64,000 nt of DNA, from NCBI RefSeq assembly GCF_001931755.2, contig NZ_CP015510.2, forward strand, positions 868,001 through 932,000. Direction: 5' to 3'. Positions 1-8,900 of this stretch are shown one piece after another; within the stretch, counting starts at the first letter, position 1, and each line of letters opens with the position of its first letter. Origin of the DNA: Wolbachia endosymbiont of Folsomia candida (GTDB taxonomy: Bacteria; Pseudomonadota; Alphaproteobacteria; Rickettsiales; Anaplasmataceae). The notes under the pieces were generated by a model that was given only the letters and a program-made list of their open reading frames with translations, did no database searches and was not told the DNA's origin. Both the position numbers and the translations under genes were made by a program.

Positions 1-98
1 GCATGATAAACATAAAGTCTTGGTAAATAAAGCATACCTGCCATCCACATAATGACAGAGATAATATGAAAAGCTTCAAGCCAGTGATAGTAATCCAT
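1..98 (-). CDS. hemJ: HemJ-like protoporphyrinogen oxidase, 5' end only
   Basis: Reading the complement from an ATG at 98 gives 32 residues that run off the left edge. They start MDYYHWLEAFHII and contain WMAGMLYLPRLYVYH. This matches the N-terminal membrane helix of the HemJ/CopD-like family, which oxidises protoporphyrinogen IX in the inner membrane during heme synthesis; the conserved WMAG and LPRL(Y/F)VYH segment carries the functional histidine in that family. It is divergent from pdhA, so the 67 bases between them hold both promoters. Only the first helix is visible, so the call rests on a short but characteristic stretch. Confidence 0.75.
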   Translation of the reverse strand, partial: MDYYHWLEAFHIISVIMWMAGMLYLPRLYVYH

Positions 99-165
99 GC
101 AGATTTATTATAAAATGTTTAAAATTTCTGATATTATATGTTAATTTAATGAAAAAGAAATTAAT

Positions 166-1137
166 ATGAAAGCGGAAAATTTCACTAAAGAACAGGTTAT
201 TGAGTTCTACAAGAAAATGCTACTCATACGTAGATTTGAAGAAAAATCAGGACAATTGTATGGAATGGGATTAATAGGCGGTTTTTGTCACCTATCAATA
301 GGGCAAGAAGCAGTTGCAGTTGGAACTCACGCTGCATCAAAATCTGGCGACTCTTTTATTACAAGTTACAGGGATCATGGCCTAATGCTCGCATGCGATT
401 CGGATCCAAATGTTGTAATGGCTGAGCTTACCGGCAAAGAAACAGGCTGCTCAAAAGGTAAAGGCGGTTCAATGCACATATTTGATACAGAAAAAAAATT
501 CTTTGGTGGACATGGAATAGTTGGAGCACAAGTTCCAATCGGTACGGGCATGGCATTTGCTAATAAATATAAAAAAAATGATAACATAGTACTTACATAT
601 TTTGGTGATGGTGCCGCAAATCAGGGGCAAGTATACGAATCATTTAATATGGCATCTTTGTGGAAATTACCTGTGATTTACATCATAGAAAATAATGAGT
701 ATGCGATGGGAACATCCGTGCAAAGGTCAACTTTAGTAACTGAGCTATATAAAAGAGGAGAAAGTTTTGGTATTCCTGGAAAACAAGTTGATGGTATGAA
801 CTTTTTCTCTGTTTATGAGGCTACAAAAGAAGCCGCTGAGTATGCACGTAATGGGAAAGGTCCTATGCTTCTTGAAATGAAAACATATCGATACCGCGGT
901 CACTCAATGTCAGATCCTGCAAATTACCGTTCAAAAGAAGAAGTTGAAAATGTAAAACAAAATCATGACCCTATAGAAACTTTGAAGAAATATATGGTAG
1001 ATAGCAAAATTGCTTCTGAAGAAGAATGCAAACAACTCGATAAAGGAATACGCGACTTAGTTAAAAAATCAGAGGATTTTGCAAAGAACAGCAAAGAGCC
1101 AAGTATTGATGAATTGTACACTGATGTTTACAAATGA
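166..1137 (+). CDS. pdhA: Pyruvate dehydrogenase E1 component, alpha subunit
   Basis: 323 residues, full length for the E1-alpha family. With E1-beta (encoded at 48388) it decarboxylates pyruvate using thiamine diphosphate and passes the acetyl group to E2. Visible landmarks are the N-terminal helix with LLIRRFEEK, the SIGQEAV segment near residue 45, the ThDP-binding GDGAANQG...NN stretch at about 147-176, and the YRYRGHSMSDP loop near 243 that corresponds to the regulatory loop of E1-alpha. The ATG at 166 follows a purine-rich stretch. The subunits of this complex are not clustered here: beta lies 47 kb away and E3 at 3634, which is usual in Wolbachia. Confidence 0.96.
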   Translation: MKAENFTKEQVIEFYKKMLLIRRFEEKSGQLYGMGLIGGFCHLSIGQEAVAVGTHAASKSGDSFITSYRDHGLMLACDSDPNVVMAELTGKETGCSKGKGGSMHIFDTEKKFFGGHGIVGAQVPIGTGMAFANKYKKNDNIVLTYFGDGAANQGQVYESFNMASLWKLPVIYIIENNEYAMGTSVQRSTLVTELYKRGESFGIPGKQVDGMNFFSVYEATKEAAEYARNGKGPMLLEMKTYRYRGHSMSDPANYRSKEEVENVKQNHDPIETLKKYMVDSKIASEEECKQLDKGIRDLVKKSEDFAKNSKEPSIDELYTDVYK

Positions 1138-1184
1138 ACTCATTGCCAGTATTATAATACGATGAGGTCAAATTTCATTAGGTT

Positions 1185-2051
1185 GTGAGTGTGAAAGAAT
1201 TGCAAGAAGAGTTAATTGGAATAATTGCTTTGATTCCTATTATAAATGAAAAAAATGAATTAGAAATTGAAAAGAAAAAAGCTCTAGAAATTATCATAAA
1301 ATTAGAAAAACACATAAATGATCAGATAGAGCATGGAAATATTAAGATGACAGCTCTAGGTTATGTAGCTAAATCTTATAATCCAGCTATCGATGAAGAA
1401 AATAAGAAAGCGCTAGAAGAACTAAAAACTGCTATTAGAAAGGCTGGTGGAAAAATATCAACAATAAGATTTTCAACTAAATTGCCATTTTATGCAGTAT
1501 TTCCAACGGCAGCATTATCATTTTGCAGTGCGCTCTGTTTTATTGGAAAATCCATAAGCGGAGGTGATGTTAGAATTGCTGGATATTTATCTATATTCGC
1601 ATTATTGGCTTGCATAGGTTTAGGAATAATAATTAAAAAGAGTGGAGTAGTGCAAGAAGAAAGATTACGCAGAATAGAAGCGCTTTATAATACACAAAGA
1701 GAAGAGGAATCTGAAAAAATAGTAGCATTATATGTAAACTCATCATCTCTCATTGCAGGATGTCTTTTGGTGCCTAGCATGTTTACAGCGTTATTATCAT
1801 CGGTTAGCTTTGCAGTTGTTCTAAGTAAGGATATAGCAGGAGGCAATACCCAAGCTGCTTTGTATTCCTTTATGTTTGGATCCTTAATTTTTATATTAGG
1901 CATAACAGCATCATTTGTAGTTTTGCTCGATGCGATGGAGAATATAATACAGCCTAATATAGCACAACTTGGCACGCAAGAAGAGCAAGACTTACTGATT
2001 AGCCAAGTGTTTCCACAGACTGTGCAAAATTCTCAGGGAGTGGCGCGCTAA
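1185..2051 (+). CDS. Conserved membrane protein of unknown function
   Basis: 288 residues. The first 90 are charged and helical (ELEIEKKKALEIIIKLEKH), and four hydrophobic segments follow: about 103-124, 130-150, 185-215 and 225-250. A charged stretch (EERLRRIEALYNTQREEESEK) separates the two pairs. The C-terminal tail is hydrophilic. The start is GTG at 1185; a second GTG at 1191 sits better spaced from the AGG at 1180 and could be the real start. No signal peptide and no recognisable enzyme motif. I do not recognise the family; the layout resembles the many small Wolbachia membrane proteins made of a coiled helix plus two membrane hairpins. Confidence 0.7.
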   Translation: MSVKELQEELIGIIALIPIINEKNELEIEKKKALEIIIKLEKHINDQIEHGNIKMTALGYVAKSYNPAIDEENKKALEELKTAIRKAGGKISTIRFSTKLPFYAVFPTAALSFCSALCFIGKSISGGDVRIAGYLSIFALLACIGLGIIIKKSGVVQEERLRRIEALYNTQREEESEKIVALYVNSSSLIAGCLLVPSMFTALLSSVSFAVVLSKDIAGGNTQAALYSFMFGSLIFILGITASFVVLLDAMENIIQPNIAQLGTQEEQDLLISQVFPQTVQNSQGVAR

Positions 2052-2098
2052 TAGTAATATTCTTATTATTTGACAATTTTAAAGATAAAATGCTTTTA

Positions 2099-2118
2099 TT
2101 CCAGCGCATGACGCTGGA
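2099..2118. repeat. Short palindromic element remnant
   Basis: A small hairpin with arms CCAGCG and CGCTGG around ATGA lies in the spacer after the membrane protein gene. It is the core of the palindromes found elsewhere in this window (CCAGTG...CACTGG and CCAGCG...CGCTGG). No larger repeat boundary is visible. Confidence 0.6.
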
Positions 2119-2192
2119 GTCGAAGAAAAAGAAAGTAAAGTACTTTCAGAAATATTAAATTATCAATTGTAAGATAACACAGATGTTGTATA

Positions 2193-2393
2193 TTACCTTT
2201 CATTCCCATCTTGGCATCTTGGATTTACTATAGCAACAGGCTTATTAGCAGTATGGCTGATTATTTTGCCGCTTAAATTTTTACCAATAGCAGCATATAT
2301 ACCAGGACCTTGTGTCATTTTTGTCTTTTTGGTTGCACTTTCGTTGTTATCAGATGTATTTTTTCTTTTTGTATTGGTGTTGTTACTATGCAT
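2193..2393 (-). CDS. Small hypothetical protein, hydrophilic
   Basis: 66 residues if started at the ATG at 2391-2393. An in-frame ATG lies 33 bases upstream at 2426, but the inner one is preceded by AGGGGG about 7 bases upstream, a good ribosome binding site, so I prefer it. The product is rich in Asn, Lys and Thr at the N-terminus (KRKNTSDNNESATKKTK), followed by GPGIYAAIGKNLSGKII. No domain is recognised. The opposite strand carries a 74-residue hydrophobic open frame over the same bases with no ribosome site; one of the two is a shadow, and the ribosome site favours this strand. Low certainty that it is expressed. Confidence 0.4.
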   Translation of the reverse strand: MHSNNTNTKRKNTSDNNESATKKTKMTQGPGIYAAIGKNLSGKIISHTANKPVAIVNPRCQDGNER

Positions 2394-2537
2394 AATTAAC
2401 CCCCTAGACACATTAGCATTTTTCATAATGATATCAATGTTTATTTATGAATTGATATTATTGCCTGCCATAAAAACATTTTCGTTGTGATTAAAGCTCT
2501 TAAGATGTATATTAATGAGTCTTGTTTTCAGTAAAGA

Positions 2538-3641
2538 ATGAAAGTAATAATTGTAATTATAATGCTGCTCTGTAGTGGTTACGCAGCGGCAAGTGAGCGA
2601 ATAAACATAGTGGATAAAAAATTATCCCAAGGGCATGTAGCTCCAGTGTTTGCGGAAAATAGCATTATTTTAGCTGATAAACATGGGGCGTTATATTCCT
2701 TTGACATTGATAATTCAAGAGCTCTCAATTGGAGATCACATCCATCACATAGAAAAAAAATTGGTAACATAAGCTTATCGAGTTATGGAGAAGATGTTTT
2801 CTTTATAGTGGATAACATTCTATATAGAATAGATGCGAAGACTGGTGGAGTTAAATGGGAAAGAGAGTTAAGAGCACCAGTAAGAGGAAAAGCAGTAGCA
2901 ATAAACGACAAGTTGCTAGTATTAACCATTGATAATAATCTGCATGCGTTTGATATAAAAGATGGAAGCTCTGTTTGGACTCATCAAAATGGTATGAACG
3001 AGATTCGAGGTTTACATTCTGTATCGCCAGCAGTTTCAGGCGACAAAATAATAGCACCTTTTTCAAATGGGGATCTGATAGCCTTCAGTGGAGATGGCAA
3101 AAAATTATGGAGCCAAAAATTATTTACAAATCTTTTGGATACACAGCTCACAGATATCACTACCACGCCAAAAGTACATGGTGATGTTTTGGTAGCTACA
3201 AATAATTCATATGTTTGTGGTATTGATATAAAATCAGGGAATATTTTATGGTCAAAGCCATTGCAAGTAAAAAGTATATCGGATATTGAGTCATACTACA
3301 GTCCACTAGTTAAGGAGCAAAGAGAGGGTGGCAGGGTTTTTATTATTACTAAAGATAATAAAATAGTTGGCATTGATATACTAAGTGGTGAAACAGTCTG
3401 GACATCAGGTTCAATAGAAAAGACGCAATTATTTGCTCCAATTATGCATGCTCATACGCTGTGGGTAGTAGGTAACAAAGGTTCAATGTTTGCTTTTCCA
3501 GGTTCAGATAGGGCAGGGAAGGTGGTAAAAATACCGGGTAATGTATTTCATACTCCAGTATTTACTCGTGATAAGATATATGTAACAACTGAAAAAAATG
3601 GTGTTTATTCTTTAGAAAATAGGTTTATTCTTTATGACTGA
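2538..3641 (+). CDS. bamB: PQQ-repeat beta-propeller lipoprotein-like protein, BamB-like
   Basis: 367 residues. The first 18 (MKVIIVIIMLLCSGYAAA) form a signal peptide; there is a Cys at 12, but the lipobox is poor, so it may be soluble rather than lipid-anchored. The rest is a series of propeller blades with the typical pattern of G.LYA.D...G...W: YSFDIDN, YRIDAKTGGVKWER, HAFDIKDGSSVWTHQ, CGIDIKSGNILWSKP and VGIDILSGETVWTSG. In the BamB family this fold is a scaffold that helps the BAM complex insert outer-membrane proteins. The 3' end overlaps lpdA by 8 bases, so the two are probably co-transcribed. Confidence 0.82.
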   Translation: MKVIIVIIMLLCSGYAAASERINIVDKKLSQGHVAPVFAENSIILADKHGALYSFDIDNSRALNWRSHPSHRKKIGNISLSSYGEDVFFIVDNILYRIDAKTGGVKWERELRAPVRGKAVAINDKLLVLTIDNNLHAFDIKDGSSVWTHQNGMNEIRGLHSVSPAVSGDKIIAPFSNGDLIAFSGDGKKLWSQKLFTNLLDTQLTDITTTPKVHGDVLVATNNSYVCGIDIKSGNILWSKPLQVKSISDIESYYSPLVKEQREGGRVFIITKDNKIVGIDILSGETVWTSGSIEKTQLFAPIMHAHTLWVVGNKGSMFAFPGSDRAGKVVKIPGNVFHTPVFTRDKIYVTTEKNGVYSLENRFILYD

Positions 3642-5025
3642 TTATTATGATCTGATTGTTATAGGTGGTGGTCCAGGTGGTTATAAATGCGCTATTGCTG
3701 CTGTAAAGCTTGGGCTAAAAGTTGCCTGCGTAGATAAAAATAGTATCTTTGGTGGTACGTGTTTACGAGTTGGGTGTATACCTTCCAAAGCATTACTTCA
3801 CTCTTCCTATCAGTATTCTCATACAAAAAATAATCTGTCAAAGCTTGGCATAAAAGTAAAGGATGTGAATTTCGACTTGAAAGAAATGCTGAGCTATAAA
3901 GATGCTAGAGTTCAAGAGCTAGGGCAGGGAATAGACTACCTGTTTAACCTTTATAAAATTACTAAAGTGAGTGGAGTTGGCAAAATTACTTCTTTTGATC
4001 AAGGTAATCTTGAAGTTTCAGTTGAAGGTAAGGTGCTGAAAACAAAAAACATAGTAATTGCAACAGGATCTGATGTTAGTTCTTTGCCAGGCATTGATAT
4101 TGATGAGAAAAATATTATTTCATCTACCGGTTCACTATCTTTAACTGAAGTGCCAAAAAAGCTTGTTGTAATCGGAGCTGGAGCTATAGGACTTGAAATG
4201 TCTTCTGTATGGAGCAGATTAGGGGCTGAAGTTACTGTAGTAGAATTTTTTGATAGGATTGCTGCAGCAATGGATAATGAACTTAGCAAGTCATTGCTTT
4301 CTAGTCTGCAAAAGCAAGGAATAAAATTTTTACTCAGCACTAAAGTTGAAGAAATAAAACAAAGCGGTAATTCTTTCAATGTAAAAGTCTGTTCTGTAAA
4401 AGATAATCAAACAAGTACTATAGAAGCAGATAAGGTTTTAGTGGCAGTAGGGCGCAAGCCATGCACTGAAGGTCTTGGTATTGATGAAAGAGTAGAAAGA
4501 GATAATCGTGGCTTCGTTCAAGTTAATAGCAAATATGAAACTAATGTGAAAGGAATATTTGCTATTGGTGATGTGGTTGGTGGAGCAATGCTTGCTCATA
4601 AAGCAGAAGAAGAGGGGGTAGCAGTTGCAGAGATAATAGCAGGACAATCGCCTCATGTTGATTATGAAATAATACCATCGGTTATTTACACTCACCCTGC
4701 TGTTTCTTCAATCGGTAAAACTGAGGAAGAATTGAAAAGCGCTGGACGTAAGTATAAAGTTGGTAAGTGCCAGTTTGCTGCAAATGGAAGAGCAAGAATT
4801 ACCGATGATGCAGAAGGGTTTGTGAAAGTGCTGACTTGCAGCGGGGCGGATACGATACTCGGTGTACATATCATAGGAGCATATGCTGATACATTAATCA
4901 ACGAGGCAGCAGTTGCCATGGCATATGGTGCAGCAGCAGAGGATATATATAGAATTTGTCACTCTCATCCTGATATAAATGAAGCTTTCAGAGATGCGTG
5001 TATCGATGCTTTCTTTAAAAAGTAA
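3634..5025 (+). CDS. lpdA: Dihydrolipoamide dehydrogenase (E3)
   Basis: 463 residues, full length. It reoxidises dihydrolipoyl groups of the pyruvate and 2-oxoglutarate dehydrogenase complexes with NAD. The FAD-binding GGGPGGY is at residues 9-15, the redox-active disulfide lies in GGTCLRVGCIPSKALLH at about 41-57, the NAD-binding GAGAIGLEMSS is near 179, GIFAIGDVVGG near 307, and the active-site His-Glu pair is in HSHPDINEAFRDA near 443. It overlaps the upstream propeller gene by 8 bases, and xerC starts 2 bases after its stop, so the three genes look like one transcript. Confidence 0.97.
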   Translation: MTDYYDLIVIGGGPGGYKCAIAAVKLGLKVACVDKNSIFGGTCLRVGCIPSKALLHSSYQYSHTKNNLSKLGIKVKDVNFDLKEMLSYKDARVQELGQGIDYLFNLYKITKVSGVGKITSFDQGNLEVSVEGKVLKTKNIVIATGSDVSSLPGIDIDEKNIISSTGSLSLTEVPKKLVVIGAGAIGLEMSSVWSRLGAEVTVVEFFDRIAAAMDNELSKSLLSSLQKQGIKFLLSTKVEEIKQSGNSFNVKVCSVKDNQTSTIEADKVLVAVGRKPCTEGLGIDERVERDNRGFVQVNSKYETNVKGIFAIGDVVGGAMLAHKAEEEGVAVAEIIAGQSPHVDYEIIPSVIYTHPAVSSIGKTEEELKSAGRKYKVGKCQFAANGRARITDDAEGFVKVLTCSGADTILGVHIIGAYADTLINEAAVAMAYGAAAEDIYRICHSHPDINEAFRDACIDAFFKK

Positions 5026-5027
5026 TC

Positions 5028-5960
5028 GTGGACGTTGGTTCAATTATTGAGAAATGGTATGAATGGCTGAGGTGCAATAGGTCCTATTCTCCTAATACTT
5101 TAGAGTCTTACATGAGAGATTTGAGAGATTTTATGAATTTCTTGAATAAACACATTGGTGAAGAAGTAAATGTTGGCACTCTGAAAAAATTAAGCGTACC
5201 TGAGTTAAGAAGCTGGCTTAGCTCACGTTATACAAGAGGTGTAGGTGCAAGATCAAATAACCGCGCACTGTCAGTAATCAGAAATTTCTTCAGATATATA
5301 AAAAATAATTATGAAATAGAGAATGAGGCTGTATTTTTATTGTCAAGACCAATTCAAAGAAGGACTCTACCAAAGGCATTATCGATACCTGATATAAAAA
5401 CCTTGGTAGAAAAAATGGAATTATCTGACCTTGGTGAACCATGGGTTGTAAAAAGAGAAATTGCGATTGTTGTGCTGCTCTATGGAGCAGGCTTAAGAAT
5501 TAGCGAAGCGCTGAATCTTAGAGTTAGTGATATCGGCTCTGAAAATTTAATAATTACAGGTAAGGGAGACAAACAAAGGCAGGTATTCATTCTTCCAGTA
5601 GTAAAAAATTGTATACAAGTGTATATCAAAGCTTGCCCTCACCTTGGCGTTAATAATAAAACAGAACATCTTTTTTTAGGTCTTAGAGGAAAAAAATTAG
5701 GCAGAACGTATATTGCGAATCGTTTGCAGAAAATAAGAAGAATGTTAAATCTACCAGAAATCTTATCACCACATGCATTTCGTCATAGTTTTGCTACACA
5801 TTTGCTTCAGGGAGACGTTGATATTAGCTCAATACAGCTATTGCTTGGCCATTCAAGTTTGGACACCACTCAAATTTACACTCACTTAAATGATCAGGAT
5901 GTTTTTAATATGTATAAAAATTTTCAAAAAAGCTTGAAGCAAAAGTTAAAAACTCCGTGA
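5028..5960 (+). CDS. xerC: Tyrosine recombinase XerC (chromosome dimer resolution)
   Basis: 310 residues with a GTG start 2 bases after the lpdA stop. The N-terminal SAM-like domain (residues 5-95) has SPNTLESYMRDLRDF. The catalytic domain shows Arg in GAGLRISEAL near 156, a Lys in GKGDKQR, HAFRH at about 249-253, the second His in GHSSLD, and the nucleophilic Tyr in TTQIYTHL near 283. XerC/D act at dif to resolve chromosome dimers. The end of the protein (THLNDQDVFNMYKNF) matches the XerC pattern THLD..L..VY better than XerD, but the two are close and XerD remains possible. It converges with the collagen-like gene, whose stop is 25 bases away. Confidence 0.88.
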   Translation: MDVGSIIEKWYEWLRCNRSYSPNTLESYMRDLRDFMNFLNKHIGEEVNVGTLKKLSVPELRSWLSSRYTRGVGARSNNRALSVIRNFFRYIKNNYEIENEAVFLLSRPIQRRTLPKALSIPDIKTLVEKMELSDLGEPWVVKREIAIVVLLYGAGLRISEALNLRVSDIGSENLIITGKGDKQRQVFILPVVKNCIQVYIKACPHLGVNNKTEHLFLGLRGKKLGRTYIANRLQKIRRMLNLPEILSPHAFRHSFATHLLQGDVDISSIQLLLGHSSLDTTQIYTHLNDQDVFNMYKNFQKSLKQKLKTP

Positions 5961-5984
5961 TAAGTAATGGAATTTCTATAAGAT

Positions 5985-8900
5985 TTATAAATTAACCGAA
6001 TAACCCAAATAGTCTACCAGGTCGAGGTGGCCATCATACAATGTGATTGGATAGACGGTATTGCCTTCAATTTGAAAATTACCTTCGTGGTCCTGAATTC
6101 TAACATCCAGCTCTTCAGAATGTTCATTAGATCCACGATGATGATCAATATGATGAAATTTACCATTCTCAAAAAATCCAAATTCGTCGATTAAAGTGCC
6201 TATTTTCTTATCTTTTGCAATTTCATACACATCAGCTCTATAATCCTCAAGAGATTGCCCTTCGAGCTCGCCTTGCGTTACAGCGAATAATGGGGTATGC
6301 GTGTGATAATAATATTTGCTCAAGTCAATATTTGCTGCATTTTTTATGTATTTTAAGTCAATTAATTTGTGCTCTTCTGGTAAGTCTGCATACTCCGGAT
6401 CGTACTTTTTGTGGTCAAAAAATAAATTTCCAAGATTATTACAAAAAGCTAATTTGTAGTTGTCAAGGCCATCTTCAACCACTTTGAGAAAGTGAAAATT
6501 TTTTGGAATTAATGTATTTTCGCCTGTTATATGATTACGTATATATAGGTCATCATTTTTGAAGAAATATCCAATTTCTAAAAAAGTTGCGATAACAACA
6601 CTTTTTCCTTCTATTTCCAGCTCAATATTCGCCTCATTTTTATTCTGATCATAAGATTCCCCCTGCGTGACTCTTAATTGAAGTTTTTGCTGAAATTCTG
6701 CCGCGCTTCTCTTTGATCTAGCATCTGAAGCTAAGATATCTACATCATTTTCCATTAAATTTTTCAGTAGACTTTCCACATCACCATCTCCTTTTTTACC
6801 ATGTTTTCCATCTCTACCTCGTGGACCTGTGGATCCATCCTCCCCTTTCTCACCTTGTTCACCACGTGGGCCTTCAGGACCATCATCTCCTTTTAATGAT
6901 CGTTTAAATCTGGCATTATGTGCTAATCTATGAACAACTTCCAAAGAATCTGCATCTTGTCCTGCTGGGCCTTGCTCTCCAGGTAAACCTGCTGCGCCAT
7001 CTTCTCCTTGATCGCCTTTTTTACCGTGTTTTCCATCTCTACCTCGTGGACCTGTGGACCCATCTTCTCCCTTATCACCTTGATCACCATTTTTACCGTG
7101 TTTTCCATCTCTACCTCGTGGACCTGTGGACCCATCTTCTCCCTTATCACCTTGATCACCATTTTTACCCTGTTTTCCATCTCTACCTCGTGGACCTGTG
7201 GACCCATCTTCTCCCTTATCACCTTGATCACCATTTTTACCCTGCTTTCCATCTCTACCGCGTGGACATGTGGTACCATCATCTCCTTTATCACCTTGTT
7301 TTCCCTCTGGACCTTCATCTCCTTTTTGACCATGTTTTCCATCTCTACCTCGTGGACCTGCAACACCATCCTCTCCTTTATCACCTTGTTTTCCCTCTGG
7401 ACCTTCAGGGCCATCATCTCCTTTTAATGACCGTTTAAATCTGGAATTGTGAGCTAATCTATTCATAATTTCTGAAGGATCTGCATCTTGTCCTTGCTCA
7501 CCTTGGATGCCATCATCTCCTCTTTCACCGTCATCTCCTTTTTTCCCATGTTTTCCTTCTCTACCTCGTGGACCTGTGGATCCATCCTCCCCTTTATCAC
7601 CTTGTTTTCCCTCTGGACCTTCAGGACCATCATCTCCTTTTAATGACCGTTTAAAACGTGTATTTTGTGCTAATCTATTCGTAATTTCAGAAGAATCTGC
7701 ATCTTGCCCTGCTGGACCTTGACCTCCAGGTAGACCTGCCGCACCATCTTCTCCTTGATCACCTTTTTTACCATGTTTTCCGTCTCTGCCTTGTGGACCT
7801 GTGGATCCATCCTCTCCTTTGTCACCTTGTTTTCCCTCTGGACCTTCAGGACCATCATCTCCTTTTAATGACCGTTTAAATCTGGAATTGTGAGCTAATC
7901 TATTCATAATTTCTGAAGGATCTGCATCTTGTCCTTGCTCACCTTGGATGCCATCATCTCCTCTTTCACCTTGCTCACCTTTAGGTCCTCTTGCCCTTCC
8001 AGGATTGTTCCTTAACGCTGCTGTAACAGCACCTGCTTTAGTGTTGAAAAAGTGGCTAAGAATATGATCAATAGTTGCATTAGCTTCACCTGCATTCGTG
8101 CTTAAGCCAGCATGCTTAAGCAGATCATGAGCTAATCTTTCCTGATTCACTTTAGTTTCAACAAGCCCTCTAGCTCCATTGGTATTTAAACCACTATGTA
8201 TAAGAAGATATTTAGCTAGCGCCCATCCATTTATGTTACCTGCTACAAGCTTGTTAGCATTGGATTGACTTATAGCACTTTTCTGCAAAAGCAATTCAGC
8301 AAGTTTTTCCGCAAATTTTTCATATTTTTTAAAGGCATCTGGATCGGGGTTATTTTGCCTTGTAGCATCACTTGTTATCATATTGACAGTAGCTTCTGCG
8401 ATGTTTTTCGCTTCTCTTGGAGTTATGTTCTTTACTACTCCTTCAGTTAGTTTTGTTGCATCAACTTTATCTACAAAATCTTGCGGACTAAGATTAACTT
8501 TATTAGCAACCTGAGTTGCTAGAGTTTCACCACCTCTACCTGTTGCATCAAGTACTGCTTTTCCTAAATCGTTTGGTTTCTGATTAACTAATAAATCAGC
8601 AACTTGTCCTGCAGTTGCAGCAAAACCAGGAGGACCTTGTAGTCCTGTATCTCCCTTAGCACCATCTTTTCCTTGTGAACCTGGATCACCTTTAAAACCT
8701 TGAATGCCTTGTAGTCCTTCTGGACCTATAGCACCAGGACTTCCTGCTGGACCAGGAAGTCCTGGTTTACCTGGATCACCTTTTTCACCATCTTCTCCTT
8801 TTAGCGATCGTTTAAAACGAGAATTATGTGCTAATCTATTCACAATTTCTGCAGGATCTGCATCATCTCCTTTTAACCCTTGAGCTCCATCAGCACCAGC

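Noticed and set aside
375..587. Minus-strand open frame inside pdhA
   Set aside because: Lies fully within a conserved gene; no ribosome site and no family match.
2266..2490. Plus-strand 74-residue hydrophobic frame
   Set aside because: No ribosome site; hydrophobic because it is the complement of the Lys/Asn-rich minus-strand frame, which has a good ribosome site.
6920..7438. Long open frames on both strands within the collagen-like gene
   Set aside because: They are caused by the 72-base repeat, which keeps all frames open; composition (His/Leu/Tyr runs) is not protein-like.
7021..7900. Regular repeats that might suggest a CRISPR array
   Set aside because: Repeats are coding Gly-X-Y units without unique spacers, and no cas genes are near.
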